Shown: in pieces, positions 1 to 14,059 of the stretch
Numbering within the stretch: the stretch's first letter is position 1
Layout: each line of letters opens with the position of its first letter
Source of the DNA: Nemertoderma westbladi
Lineage: Eukaryota; Xenacoelomorpha; Nemertodermatida; Nemertodermatidae
Reading direction: 5' to 3'
Assembly (NCBI GenBank): GCA_032718475.1
Contig: JAUCBJ010001531.1
Location: 1 to 35,559, forward strand
Length of the DNA: 35,559 nt
Position numbers and translations under genes: made by a program
The notes under the pieces: model-generated
Database searches by the model: none
Seen by the model: the letters and a program-made list of their open reading frames with translations, nothing else
What the model was told of the DNA's origin: nothing

Positions 1-188
1 AACTTTACTTTACTCCTAGGGTATGGTTCTAACAGTGAGTTAACCCAAACTTTATTTTACTTCTAGGCCATGGTGCTTATAGTGAGTTAACCCAAACTTT
101 ATTTTACTCATAGGGTATGGTTCTAACAGTGAGTTAATCCAAACTTTATTTTACTCCTAGGCCATGGTTCTGACAGTAAGTTACTCCA
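1..188. repeat. 47-bp minisatellite, four units, splice-junction-like
   Basis: Four direct repeats of about 47 bp start at 1, 48, 95 and 142. Each unit has a T-rich tract ending in CTAG or ATAG, a 15-nt stretch containing ATGGTTCT or similar, and then AGTGAGTT. That order (pyrimidine-rich tract, AG, short segment, GT) is what a 3' splice site, a micro-exon and a 5' splice site would look like. The fourth unit runs into an open reading frame. The repeat is directly visible. Its role in splicing is inference only, since the implied introns would be only about 32 nt. Confidence 0.85.
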
Positions 189-379
189 ACCTCCATTACG
201 ATTGTCTCCAGACAGACAACCTCCTGCATGTTTGGGCTTCTGGTCCCCGCAGTGTCTCCTTAACAGTCCGCACTAGACAGGCGTCGCTGATATGTAATGT
301 GATGGATAAATTGCGACAGATTGGCGTTGCAGTTGAGTCGGACACTGAGGTGACAACCGCGGCTGCGGAGCAATGAGAG
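161..379 (+). CDS. Possible terminal coding exon of an unrecognised gene
   Basis: An open frame runs from a plausible 3' splice acceptor (T-rich tract ending CTAG at 157-160) to a TGA at 376, coding for about 70 residues. The peptide has a mixed, protein-like composition (for example HVWASGPRSVSL and NVMDKLRQIGVAVESD) rather than the low complexity of the neighbouring repeats. I do not recognise the family. An ATG at 164 could also start a short independent ORF. The opposite strand is open over much of the same stretch, which weakens the case. If real, it is probably the 3' end of a gene that lies mostly left of the window. Confidence 0.3.
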
Positions 380-610
380 ACCGTTAAACCTGTTGGGACA
401 TCCAATACGTTACGGGACAGGTGGACCTAAACAGGTTGGCCCAACAGCCTAGACTATTGACCCAATCAAAATTCTAGGAAACATTAAACTGTAACTTGTG
501 CCATTGGATCTCGATTGGTTAGAATATCGTTCTCATCTAACCTGCTCCTTTCCCTTAATGGATAAATTAATATTGTTATTTCACCGAGACGATATATTAT
601 TTCGCTGAGC
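380..610. other. Unassigned spacer
   Basis: I see no gene, RNA or repeat here beyond the approach to the satellite. Composition becomes AT-rich from about 540. The satellite begins abruptly at 611 with a complete unit. Confidence 0.5.
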
Positions 611-3600
611 TTGGATAGATTCTAGAACATCGGCGGGGCCGTGACTGGATAGATTCTAGAACATCGGCGGGGCCGTGACTGGATAGATTCTAGCACATCG
701 GAGCCGTGATTGGATATATTCTAGCACATCGGGGCCGTGATTGGATATATTCTAGCACATCGGAGCCGTGATTGGATAGATTCTAGAACATCGGCGGGGC
801 CGTGACTGGATAGATTCTAGAACATCGGCGGGGCCGTGACTGGATAGATTCTAGCACATCGGAGCCGTGATTGGATATATTCTAGCACATCGGAGCCGTG
901 ATTGGATAGATTCTAGAACATCGGGGCCGTGACTGGATAGATTCTAGAACATCGGGGCCGTGATTGGATAGATTCTAGAACATCGGCGGGGCCGTGACTG
1001 GATAGATTCTAGCACATCGGAGCCGTGATTGGATATATTCTAGCACATCGGAGCCGTGACTGGATAGATTCTAGAACATCGGCGGGGCCGTGACTGGATA
1101 GATTCTAGAACATCGGGGCCGTGATTGGATAGATTCTAGAACGTCGGCGGGGCCGTGACTGGATAGATTCTAGAACATCGGGGCCGTGACTGGATAGATT
1201 CTAGCACATCGGGGCCGTGATTGGATAGATTCTAGAACATCCGCGGGGGCGTGACTGGATAGATTCTAGAACATCGGCGGGGCCGTGACTGGATAGATTC
1301 TAGAACATCGGCGGGGCCGTGACTGGATAGATTCTAGCACATCGGAGCCGTGATTGGATATATTCTAGCACATCGGAGCCGTGATTGGATAGATTCTAGC
1401 ACATCGGGGCCGTGATTGGATATATTCTAGCACATAGTAACCGTGATTGGATAGATTCTAGAACATCTGGGCGTGATTGGATAGATTCTAGAACATCGGG
1501 GCCGTGATGGGATATATTCTAGCACATAGTAACCGTGATTGGGTAGATTCTAGAACATCGGGGCCGTGATTGGGTAGATTCTAGAACATCGGCGGGGCCG
1601 TGACTGGATAGATTCTAGAACATCGGCGGGGCCGTGACTGGATAGATTCTAGAACATCGGCGGGGCCGTGACTGGATAGATTCTAGAACATCGGCGGGGC
1701 CGTGACTGGATAGATTCTAGAACATCGGCGGGCCGTGACTGGATAGATTCTAGAACATCGGCGGGCCGTGACTGGATAGATTCTAGAACATCGGGGGGGC
1801 CGTGACTGGATAGATTCTAGAACATCGGCGGGGCCGTGACTGGATAGATTCTAGAACATCGGCGGGGCCGTGACTGGATAGATTCTAGAACATCGGGGCC
1901 GTGACTGGATAGATTCTAGAACATCGGGGCCGTGATTGGATAGATTCTAGAACATCGGCGGGGCCGTGACTGGATAGATTCTAGAACATCGGCGGGGCCG
2001 TGACTTGATAGATTCTAGCACATCGGGGCCGTGATTGGATAGATTCTAGCACATCGGAGCCGTGATTGGATAGATTCTAGAACATCGGCGGGGCCGTGAC
2101 TGGATAGATTCTAGAACATCGGCGGGGCCGTGACTGGATAGATTCTAGCACATCGGAGCCGTGATTGGATAGATTCTAGAACATCGGCGGGGCCGTGACT
2201 GGATAGATTCTAGAACATCGGCGGGGCCGTGACTGGATAGATTCTAGCACATCGGAGCCGTGATTGGATATATTCTAGCACATCGGAGCCGTGATTGGAT
2301 AGATTCTAGAACATCGGGGCCGTGACTGGATAGATTCTAGAACATCGGGGCCGTGATTGGATAGATTCTAGAACATCGGCGGGGCCGTGACTGGATAGAT
2401 TCTAGCACATCGGAGCCGTGATTGGATATATTCTAGCACATCGGAGCCGTGACTGGATAGATGCTAGAAAATCGGCGGGGCCGTGACTGGATAGATTCTA
2501 GAACATCGGGGCCGTGATTGGATAGATTCTAGAACGTCGGCGGGGCCGTGACTGGATAGATTCTAGAACATCGGGGCCGTGACTGGATAGATTCTATAAC
2601 ATCGGGGCCGTGACTGGATAGATTCTAGCACATCGGGGCCGTGATTGGATAGATTCTAGAACATCCGCGGGGGCGTGACTGGATAGATTCTAGAACATCG
2701 GCGGGGCCGTGACTGGATAGATTCTAGAACATCGGCGGGGCCGTGACTGGATAGATTCTAGCACATCGGAGCCGTGATTGGATATATTCTAGCACATCGG
2801 AGCCGTGATTGGATAGATTCTAGCACATCGGGGCCGTGATTGGATATATTCTAGCACATAGTAACCGTGATTGGATAGATTCTAGAACATCTGGGCGTGA
2901 TTGGATAGATTCTAGAACATCGGGGCCGTGATGGGATATATTCTAGCACATAGTAACCGTGATTGGGTAGATTCTAGAACATCGGGGCCGTGATTGGGTA
3001 GATTCTAGAACATCGGCGGGGCCGTGACTGGATAGATTCTAGAACATCGGCGGGGCCGTGACTGGATAGATTCTAGAACATCGGCGGGGCCGTGACTGGA
3101 TAGATTCTAGAACATCGGCGGGGCCGTGACTGGATAGATTCTAGAACATCGGCGGGCCGTGACTGGATAGATTCTAGAACATCGGCGGGCCGTGACTGGA
3201 TAGATTCTAGAACATCGGGGGGGCCGTGACTGGATAGATTCTAGAACATCGGCGGGGCCGTGACTGGATAGATTCTAGCACATCGGGACCGTGATTGGAT
3301 ATATTCTAGCACATCGGAGCCGTGATTGGATAGATTCTAGAACATCGGGGCCGTGATGGGATATATTCTAGCACATAGTAACCGTGACTGGATAGATTCT
3401 AGAACATCGGCGGGGCCGTGACTGGATAGATTCTAGCACATCGGGGCCGTGATTGGATATATTCTAGCACATCGGAGCCGTGATTGGATAGATTCTAGAA
3501 CATCGGGGCCGTGATGGGATATATTCTAGCACATAGTAACCGTGATTGGGTAGATTCTAGAACATCTGGGCCTTGATTGGATAGATTCTAGCACATTGGA

Positions 3601-6600
3601 GCCGTGATTGGATAGATTCTAGCACATCGGAGCCGTGATTGGATAGATTCTAGGACATCAGGGCCGTGATTGGGTAGATTATAGCACATCGTAGCCGTGA
3701 TTGTATAGATTCTAGCACATCGGAGCCGTGATTGGATAGATTCTAGAACATCGGCGGGGCCGTGACTGGATAGATTCTAGAACATCGGAACCGTGATTGG
3801 ATAGATTCTAGCACATCGTAGCCGTGATTGGGTATATTCTAGCACATCGGAGCTGTGATTGGATAGATTCTAGGACATCAGGGCCGTGATTGGGTAGATT
3901 CTAGAACATCGGCGGGGCCGTGACTGGATAGATTCTAGAACATCGGCGGGGCCGTGACTGGATAGATTCTGGAACATCGGCGGGGCCGTGACTGGATAGA
4001 TTCTAGCACATCGGGGCCGTGATTGGATAGATTCTAGAACATCGGGGCCTTGATTGGATATATTCTAGCACATAGTAACCGTGATTGGATAGATTCTAGA
4101 ACATCTGGGCCGTGATTGTATAGATTCTAGCACATCGGATCCGTGATTGGATAGATTCTAGCACATCGGAGCCGTGATTGGATAGATTCTAGGACATCAG
4201 GGCCGTGATTGGGTAAATTATAGCACATCGTAGCCGCGATTGTATAGATTCTAGGACATCAGGGTCGTGATTGGGTAGATTCTAGCACATCGTAGCCGTG
4301 ATTAGGTAGATTCTAGCACATCGGAGCCGTGATTGGGTAGATTCTAGAACATCGGCGGGGCCGTGACTGGATAGATTCTAGAACATCGGCGGGGCCGTGA
4401 CTGGATAGATTCTAGAACATCGGCGGGGCCGTGACTGGATAGATTCTAGAACATCGGCGGGCCGTGACTGGATAGATTCTAGAACATCGGCGGGCCGTGA
4501 CTGGATAGATTCTAGAACATCGGGGGGGCCGTGACTGGATAGATTCTAGAACATCGGCGGGGCCGTGACTGGATAGATTCTAGAACATCGGCGGGGCCGT
4601 GACTGGATAGATTCTAGAACATCGGGGCCGTGACTGGATAGATTCTAGAACATCGGGGCCGTGATTGGATAGATTCTAGAACATCGGCGGGGCCGTGACT
4701 GGATAGATTCTAGAACATCGGCGGGGCCGTGACTTGATAGATTCTAGCACATCGGGGCCGTGATTGGATAGATTCTAGCACATCGGAGCCGTGATTGGAT
4801 ATATTCTAGCACATAGTAACCGTGATTGGATAGATTCTAGAACATCTGGGCGTGATTGGATAGATTCTAGAACATCGGGGCCGTGATGGGATATATTCTA
4901 GCACATAGTAACCGTGATTGGGTAGATTCTAGAACATCGGGGCCGTGATTGGGTAGATTCTAGAACATCGGCGGGGCCGTGACTGGATAGATTCTAGAAC
5001 ATCGGCGGGGCCGTGACTGGATAGATTCTAGAACATCGGCGGGGCCGTGACTGGATAGATTCTAGAACATCGGCGGGGCCGTGACTGGATAGATTCTAGA
5101 ACATCGGCGGGCCGTGACTGGATAGATTCTAGAACATCGGCGGGCCGTGACTGGATAGATTCTAGAACATCGGGGGGGCCGTGACTGGATAGATTCTAGA
5201 ACATCGGCGGGGCCGTGACTGGATAGATTCTAGAACATCGGCGGGGCCGTGACTGGATAGATTCTAGAACATCGGGGCCGTGACTGGATAGATTCTAGAA
5301 CATCGGGGCCGTGATTGGATAGATTCTAGAACATCGGCGGGGCCGTGACTGGATAGATTCTAGAACATCGGCGGGGCCGTGACTTGATAGATTCTAGCAC
5401 ATCGGGGCCGTGATTGGATAGATTCTAGCACATCGGAGCCGTGATTGGATAGATTCTAGAACATCGGCGGGGCCGTGACTGGATAGATTCTAGAACATCG
5501 GCGGGGCCGTGACTGGATAGATTCTAGCACATCGGAGCCGTGATTGGATAGATTCTAGAACATCGGCGGGGCCGTGACTGGATAGATTCTAGAACATCGG
5601 CGGGGCCGTGACTGGATAGATTCTAGCACATCGGAGCCGTGATTGGATATATTCTAGCACATCGGAGCCGTGATTGGATAGATTCTAGAACATCGGGGCC
5701 GTGACTGGATAGATTCTAGAACATCGGGGCCGTGATTGGATAGATTCTAGAACATCGGCGGGGCCGTGACTGGATAGATTCTAGCACATCGGAGCCGTGA
5801 TTGGATATATTCTAGCACATCGGAGCCGTGACTGGATAGATGCTAGAAAATCGGCGGGGCCGTGACTGGATAGATTCTAGAACATCGGGGCCGTGATTGG
5901 ATAGATTCTAGAACGTCGGCGGGGCCGTGACTGGATAGATTCTAGAACATCGGGGCCGTGACTGGATAGATTCTATAACATCGGGGCCGTGACTGGATAG
6001 ATTCTAGCACATCGGGGCCGTGATTGGATAGATTCTAGAACATCCGCGGGGGCGTGACTGGATAGATTCTAGAACATCGGCGGGGCCGTGACTGGATAGA
6101 TTCTAGAACATCGGCGGGGCCGTGACTGGATAGATTCTAGCACATCGGAGCCGTGATTGGATATATTCTAGCACATCGGAGCCGTGATTGGATAGATTCT
6201 AGCACATCGGGGCCGTGATTGGATATATTCTAGCACATAGTAACCGTGATTGGATAGATTCTAGAACATCTGGGCGTGATTGGATAGATTCTAGAACATC
6301 GGGGCCGTGATGGGATATATTCTAGCACATAGTAACCGTGATTGGGTAGATTCTAGAACATCGGGGCCGTGATTGGGTAGATTCTAGAACATCGGCGGGG
6401 CCGTGACTGGATAGATTCTAGAACATCGGCGGGGCCGTGACTGGATAGATTCTAGAACATCGGCGGGGCCGTGACTGGATAGATTCTAGAACATCGGCGG
6501 GGCCGTGACTGGATAGATTCTAGAACATCGGCGGGCCGTGACTGGATAGATTCTAGAACATCGGCGGGCCGTGACTGGATAGATTCTAGAACATCGGGGG

Positions 6601-9600
6601 GGCCGTGACTGGATAGATTCTAGAACATCGGCGGGGCCGTGACTGGATAGATTCTAGCACATCGGGACCGTGATTGGATATATTCTAGCACATCGGAGCC
6701 GTGATTGGATAGATTCTAGAACATCGGGGCCGTGATGGGATATATTCTAGCACATAGTAACCGTGACTGGATAGATTCTAGAACATCGGCGGGGCCGTGA
6801 CTGGATAGATTCTAGCACATCGGGGCCGTGATTGGATATATTCTAGCACATCGGAGCCGTGATTGGATAGATTCTAGAACATCGGGGCCGTGATGGGATA
6901 TATTCTAGCACATAGTAACCGTGATTGGGTAGATTCTAGAACATCTGGGCCTTGATTGGATAGATTCTAGCACATTGGAGCCGTGATTGGATAGATTCTA
7001 GCACATCGGAGCCGTGATTGGATAGATTCTAGGACATCAGGGCCGTGATTGGGTAGATTATAGCACATCGTAGCCGTGATTGTATAGATTCTAGCACATC
7101 GGAGCCGTGATTGGATAGATTCTAGAACATCGGCGGGGCCGTGACTGGATAGATTCTAGAACATCGGAACCGTGATTGGATAGATTCTAGCACATCGTAG
7201 CCGTGATTGGGTATATTCTAGCACATCGGAGCTGTGATTGGATAGATTCTAGGACATCAGGGCCGTGATTGGGTAGATTCTAGAACATCGGCGGGGCCGT
7301 GACTGGATAGATTCTAGAACATCGGCGGGGCCGTGACTGGATAGATTCTGGAACATCGGCGGGGCCGTGACTGGATAGATTCTAGCACATCGGGGCCGTG
7401 ATTGGATAGATTCTAGAACATCGGGGCCTTGATTGGATATATTCTAGCACATAGTAACCGTGATTGGATAGATTCTAGAACATCTGGGCCGTGATTGTAT
7501 AGATTCTAGCACATCGGATCCGTGATTGGATAGATTCTAGCACATCGGAGCCGTGATTGGATAGATTCTAGGACATCAGGGCCGTGATTGGGTAAATTAT
7601 AGCACATCGTAGCCGCGATTGTATAGATTCTAGGACATCAGGGTCGTGATTGGGTAGATTCTAGCACATCGTAGCCGTGATTAGGTAGATTCTAGCACAT
7701 CGGAGCCGTGATTGGGTAGATTCTAGCACATCGGAGCCGTGATTGGATAGATTCTAGGACATCAGGGCCGTGATTGGGTAGATTATAGCACATCGTAGCC
7801 GTGATTGTATAGATTCTAGCACATCGGAACCGTGATTGGATAGATTCTAGCACATCGTAGCCGTGATTGGGTATATTCTAGCACATCGGAGCTGTGATTG
7901 GATAGATTCTATGACATCAGGGTCGTGATTGGGTAGATTCTAGCACATCGTAGCCGTGATTGGGTAGATTCTAGCACATCGGAGCCGTGATTGGGTAGAT
8001 TCTAGCACATCGGAGCCGTGATTGGATAGATTGTAGCACATCGGAGCCGTGATTGGACAGATTCTAGTATATCGGAGCCGTGATTGGACAGATTTTAACA
8101 TATCGGAGCCGTGATTGGATAGATTCTAGGACATCAGGGTCGTCATTGGGTAGATTCTAGCACATCGGAGCCGTGATTGGATAGATTCTAGGACATCGGA
8201 GCCGTGATTGGATAGATTCTAGAACATCGGCGGGGCCGTGACTGGATAGATTCTAACACATCGGGGCGGTGATTGGATAGATTCTAGGACATCAGGGCCG
8301 TGATTGGGTAGATTCTAGCACATCGGAGCCGTGATTGGATAGATTGTAGCACATCGGAGCCGTGATTGGACAGATTCTAGTATATCGGAGCCGTGATTGG
8401 ACAGATTTTAACATATCGGAGCCGTGATTGGATAGATTCTAGGACATCAGGGTCGTCATTGGGTAGATTCTAGCACATCGGAGCCGTGATTGGATAGATT
8501 CTAGGACATCGGAGCCGTGATTGGATAGATTCTAGAACATCGGGGCCTTGATTAGATAGATTCTAGCACATCGGAGCCGTGATTGGATAGATTCTAGCAC
8601 ATCGGAGCCGTGATTGGATAGATTCTAGAACATCGGCGGGGCCGTGACTGGATAGATTCTAACACATCGGGGCGGTGATTGGATAGATTCTGAGGGCCGT
8701 GACTGGATAGATTCTAGCACATCGGGGCCGTGATTGGATAGATTCTAGCACATCGGAGCCGTGATTGGATAGATTCTAGAACATCGGGGCCGTGATGGGA
8801 TATATTCTAGCACATAGTAACCGTGATTGGGTAGATTCTAGAACATCTGGGCCTTGATTGGATAGATTCTAGCACATTGGAGCCGTGATTGGATAGATTC
8901 TAGCACATCGGAGCCGTGATTGGATAGATTCTAGGACATCAGGGCCGTGATTGGGTAGATTATAGCACATCGTAGCCGTGATTGTATAGATTCTAGCACA
9001 TCGGAGCCGTGATTGGATAGATTCTAGAACATCGGCGGGGCCGTGACTGGATAGATTCTAGAACATCGGAACCGTGATTGGATAGATTCTAGCACATCGT
9101 AGCCGTGATTGGGTATATTCTAGCACATCGGAGCTGTGATTGGATAGATTCTAGGACATCAGGGCCGTGATTGGGTAGATTCTGGAACATCGGCGGGGCC
9201 GTGACTGGATAGATTCTAGCACATCGGGGCCGTGATTGGATAGATTCTAGAACATCGGGGCCTTGATTGGATATATTCTAGCACATAGTAACCGTGATTG
9301 GATAGATTCTAGAACATCTGGGCCGTGATTGTATAGATTCTAGCACATCGGATCCGTGATTGGATAGATTCTAGCACATCGGAGCCGTGATTGGATAGAT
9401 TCTAGGACATCAGGGCCGTGATTGGGTAAATTATAGCACATCGTAGCCGCGATTGTATAGATTCTAGGACATCAGGGTCGTGATTGGGTAGATTCTAGCA
9501 CATCGTAGCCGTGATTAGGTAGATTCTAGCACATCGGAGCCGTGATTGGGTAGATTCTAGAACATCGGCGGGGCCGTGACTGGATAGATTCTAGAACATC

Positions 9601-12600
9601 GGCGGGGCCGTGACTGGATAGATTCTAGAACATCGGCGGGGCCGTGACTGGATAGATTCTAGAACATCGGCGGGCCGTGACTGGATAGATTCTAGAACAT
9701 CGGCGGGCCGTGACTGGATAGATTCTAGAACATCGGGGGGGCCGTGACTGGATAGATTCTAGAACATCGGCGGGGCCGTGACTGGATAGATTCTAGAACA
9801 TCGGCGGGGCCGTGACTGGATAGATTCTAGAACATCGGGGCCGTGACTGGATAGATTCTAGAACATCGGGGCCGTGATTGGATAGATTCTAGAACATCGG
9901 CGGGGCCGTGACTGGATAGATTCTAGAACATCGGCGGGGCCGTGACTTGATAGATTCTAGCACATCGGGGCCGTGATTGGATAGATTCTAGCACATCGGA
10001 GCCGTGATTGGATATATTCTAGCACATAGTAACCGTGATTGGATAGATTCTAGAACATCTGGGCGTGATTGGATAGATTCTAGAACATCGGGGCCGTGAT
10101 GGGATATATTCTAGCACATAGTAACCGTGATTGGGTAGATTCTAGAACATCGGGGCCGTGATTGGGTAGATTCTAGAACATCGGCGGGGCCGTGACTGGA
10201 TAGATTCTAGAACATCGGCGGGGCCGTGACTGGATAGATTCTAGAACATCGGCGGGGCCGTGACTGGATAGATTCTAGAACATCGGCGGGGCCGTGACTG
10301 GATAGATTCTAGAACATCGGCGGGCCGTGACTGGATAGATTCTAGAACATCGGCGGGCCGTGACTGGATAGATTCTAGAACATCGGGGGGGCCGTGACTG
10401 GATAGATTCTAGAACATCGGCGGGGCCGTGACTGGATAGATTCTAGAACATCGGCGGGGCCGTGACTGGATAGATTCTAGAACATCGGGGCCGTGACTGG
10501 ATAGATTCTAGAACATCGGGGCCGTGATTGGATAGATTCTAGAACATCGGCGGGGCCGTGACTGGATAGATTCTAGAACATCGGCGGGGCCGTGACTTGA
10601 TAGATTCTAGCACATCGGGGCCGTGATTGGATAGATTCTAGCACATCGGAGCCGTGATTGGATAGATTCTAGAACATCGGCGGGGCCGTGACTGGATAGA
10701 TTCTAGAACATCGGCGGGGCCGTGACTGGATAGATTCTAGCACATCGGAGCCGTGATTGGATAGATTCTAGAACATCGGCGGGGCCGTGACTGGATAGAT
10801 TCTAGAACATCGGCGGGGCCGTGACTGGATAGATTCTAGCACATCGGAGCCGTGATTGGATATATTCTAGCACATCGGAGCCGTGATTGGATAGATTCTA
10901 GAACATCGGGGCCGTGACTGGATAGATTCTAGAACATCGGGGCCGTGATTGGATAGATTCTAGAACATCGGCGGGGCCGTGACTGGATAGATTCTAGCAC
11001 ATCGGAGCCGTGATTGGATATATTCTAGCACATCGGAGCCGTGACTGGATAGATGCTAGAAAATCGGCGGGGCCGTGACTGGATAGATTCTAGAACATCG
11101 GGGCCGTGATTGGATAGATTCTAGAACGTCGGCGGGGCCGTGACTGGATAGATTCTAGAACATCGGGGCCGTGACTGGATAGATTCTATAACATCGGGGC
11201 CGTGACTGGATAGATTCTAGCACATCGGGGCCGTGATTGGATAGATTCTAGAACATCCGCGGGGGCGTGACTGGATAGATTCTAGAACATCGGCGGGGCC
11301 GTGACTGGATAGATTCTAGAACATCGGCGGGGCCGTGACTGGATAGATTCTAGCACATCGGAGCCGTGATTGGATATATTCTAGCACATCGGAGCCGTGA
11401 TTGGATAGATTCTAGCACATCGGGGCCGTGATTGGATATATTCTAGCACATAGTAACCGTGATTGGATAGATTCTAGAACATCTGGGCGTGATTGGATAG
11501 ATTCTAGAACATCGGGGCCGTGATGGGATATATTCTAGCACATAGTAACCGTGATTGGGTAGATTCTAGAACATCGGGGCCGTGATTGGGTAGATTCTAG
11601 AACATCGGCGGGGCCGTGACTGGATAGATTCTAGAACATCGGCGGGGCCGTGACTGGATAGATTCTAGAACATCGGCGGGGCCGTGACTGGATAGATTCT
11701 AGAACATCGGCGGGGCCGTGACTGGATAGATTCTAGAACATCGGCGGGCCGTGACTGGATAGATTCTAGAACATCGGCGGGCCGTGACTGGATAGATTCT
11801 AGAACATCGGGGGGGCCGTGACTGGATAGATTCTAGAACATCGGCGGGGCCGTGACTGGATAGATTCTAGCACATCGGGACCGTGATTGGATATATTCTA
11901 GCACATCGGAGCCGTGATTGGATAGATTCTAGAACATCGGGGCCGTGATGGGATATATTCTAGCACATAGTAACCGTGACTGGATAGATTCTAGAACATC
12001 GGCGGGGCCGTGACTGGATAGATTCTAGCACATCGGGGCCGTGATTGGATATATTCTAGCACATCGGAGCCGTGATTGGATAGATTCTAGAACATCGGGG
12101 CCGTGATGGGATATATTCTAGCACATAGTAACCGTGATTGGGTAGATTCTAGAACATCTGGGCCTTGATTGGATAGATTCTAGCACATTGGAGCCGTGAT
12201 TGGATAGATTCTAGCACATCGGAGCCGTGATTGGATAGATTCTAGGACATCAGGGCCGTGATTGGGTAGATTATAGCACATCGTAGCCGTGATTGTATAG
12301 ATTCTAGCACATCGGAGCCGTGATTGGATAGATTCTAGAACATCGGCGGGGCCGTGACTGGATAGATTCTAGAACATCGGAACCGTGATTGGATAGATTC
12401 TAGCACATCGTAGCCGTGATTGGGTATATTCTAGCACATCGGAGCTGTGATTGGATAGATTCTAGGACATCAGGGCCGTGATTGGGTAGATTCTAGAACA
12501 TCGGCGGGGCCGTGACTGGATAGATTCTAGAACATCGGCGGGGCCGTGACTGGATAGATTCTGGAACATCGGCGGGGCCGTGACTGGATAGATTCTAGCA

Positions 12601-14059
12601 CATCGGGGCCGTGATTGGATAGATTCTAGAACATCGGGGCCTTGATTGGATATATTCTAGCACATAGTAACCGTGATTGGATAGATTCTAGAACATCTGG
12701 GCCGTGATTGTATAGATTCTAGCACATCGGATCCGTGATTGGATAGATTCTAGCACATCGGAGCCGTGATTGGATAGATTCTAGGACATCAGGGCCGTGA
12801 TTGGGTAAATTATAGCACATCGTAGCCGCGATTGTATAGATTCTAGGACATCAGGGTCGTGATTGGGTAGATTCTAGCACATCGTAGCCGTGATTAGGTA
12901 GATTCTAGCACATCGGAGCCGTGATTGGGTAGATTCTAGCACATCGGAGCCGTGATTGGATAGATTCTAGGACATCAGGGCCGTGATTGGGTAGATTATA
13001 GCACATCGTAGCCGTGATTGTATAGATTCTAGCACATCGGAACCGTGATTGGATAGATTCTAGCACATCGTAGCCGTGATTGGGTATATTCTAGCACATC
13101 GGAGCTGTGATTGGATAGATTCTATGACATCAGGGTCGTGATTGGGTAGATTCTAGCACATCGTAGCCGTGATTGGGTAGATTCTAGCACATCGGAGCCG
13201 TGATTGGGTAGATTCTAGCACATCGGAGCCGTGATTGGATAGATTGTAGCACATCGGAGCCGTGATTGGACAGATTCTAGTATATCGGAGCCGTGATTGG
13301 ACAGATTTTAACATATCGGAGCCGTGATTGGATAGATTCTAGGACATCAGGGTCGTCATTGGGTAGATTCTAGCACATCGGAGCCGTGATTGGATAGATT
13401 CTAGGACATCGGAGCCGTGATTGGATAGATTCTAGAACATCGGCGGGGCCGTGACTGGATAGATTCTAACACATCGGGGCGGTGATTGGATAGATTCTAG
13501 GACATCAGGGCCGTGATTGGGTAGATTCTAGCACATCGGAGCCGTGATTGGATAGATTGTAGCACATCGGAGCCGTGATTGGACAGATTCTAGTATATCG
13601 GAGCCGTGATTGGACAGATTTTAACATATCGGAGCCGTGATTGGATAGATTCTAGGACATCAGGGTCGTCATTGGGTAGATTCTAGCACATCGGAGCCGT
13701 GATTGGATAGATTCTAGGACATCGGAGCCGTGATTGGATAGATTCTAGAACATCGGGGCCTTGATTAGATAGATTCTAGCACATCGGAGCCGTGATTGGA
13801 TAGATTCTAGCACATCGGAGCCGTGATTGGATAGATTCTAGAACATCGGCGGGGCCGTGACTGGATAGATTCTAACACATCGGGGCGGTGATTGGATAGA
13901 TTCTAGGACATCAGGGCCGTGATTGGGTAGATTCTAGCACATCGGAGCCGTGATTGGATAGATTGTAGCACATCGGAGCCGTGATTGGACAGATTCTAGT
14001 ATATCGGAGCCGTGATTGGACAGATTTTAACATATCGGAGCCGTGATTGGATAGATTCT
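611..14059. repeat. Large satellite array, 31/34-bp units with higher-order structure
   Basis: About 13.4 kb (roughly 400 units) of tandem repeats. The two main unit classes are a 34-bp form with GGATAGATTCTAGAACATC followed by GGCGGGGCCGTGACT, and a 31-bp form with TTCTAGCACATC followed by GGAGCCGTGATT. Several rarer variants occur (CATAGTAACC, GGACATCAGGG, TTTTAACATATC). CGGCGGGGCC is nearly always followed by GTGACT and GGAGCC by GTGATT, so the two ends of a unit co-vary. Rare variants mark higher-order copies: ATGCTAGAAAATC recurs at about 2460, 5839 and 11052, and CATCGGGGGGGCC recurs eight times. No ORF of note lies inside. The pattern fits a heterochromatic or centromere-like satellite, but location cannot be judged from sequence. 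Confidence 0.97.
3411..13904. repeat. Two adjacent copies of a ~5.2-kb satellite block
   Basis: Block 1 runs from about 3411 to 8691 and block 2 from about 8692 to 13904. Unusual variants recur at a constant offset of 5213 bp: CTTGATTAGATAG (8551 and 13764), TTTTAACATATC (8092 and 13305; 8405 and 13618), ATGCTAGAAAATC (5839 and 11052) and TTCTGGAACATC (3968 and 9181). Left of about 3970 the offset becomes 5281, so block 2 lacks two 34-bp units. The block-1/block-2 junction near 8691 shows a truncated unit (TTCTGAGGGCC), marking a crossover or deletion point. Confidence 0.85.

Noticed and set aside
611-14059. CRISPR array, because of regular ~31-34 bp units
   Set aside because: There are no unique spacers between repeats; units are contiguous, of two lengths and organised in higher-order blocks. 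Context is eukaryotic. It is a satellite.
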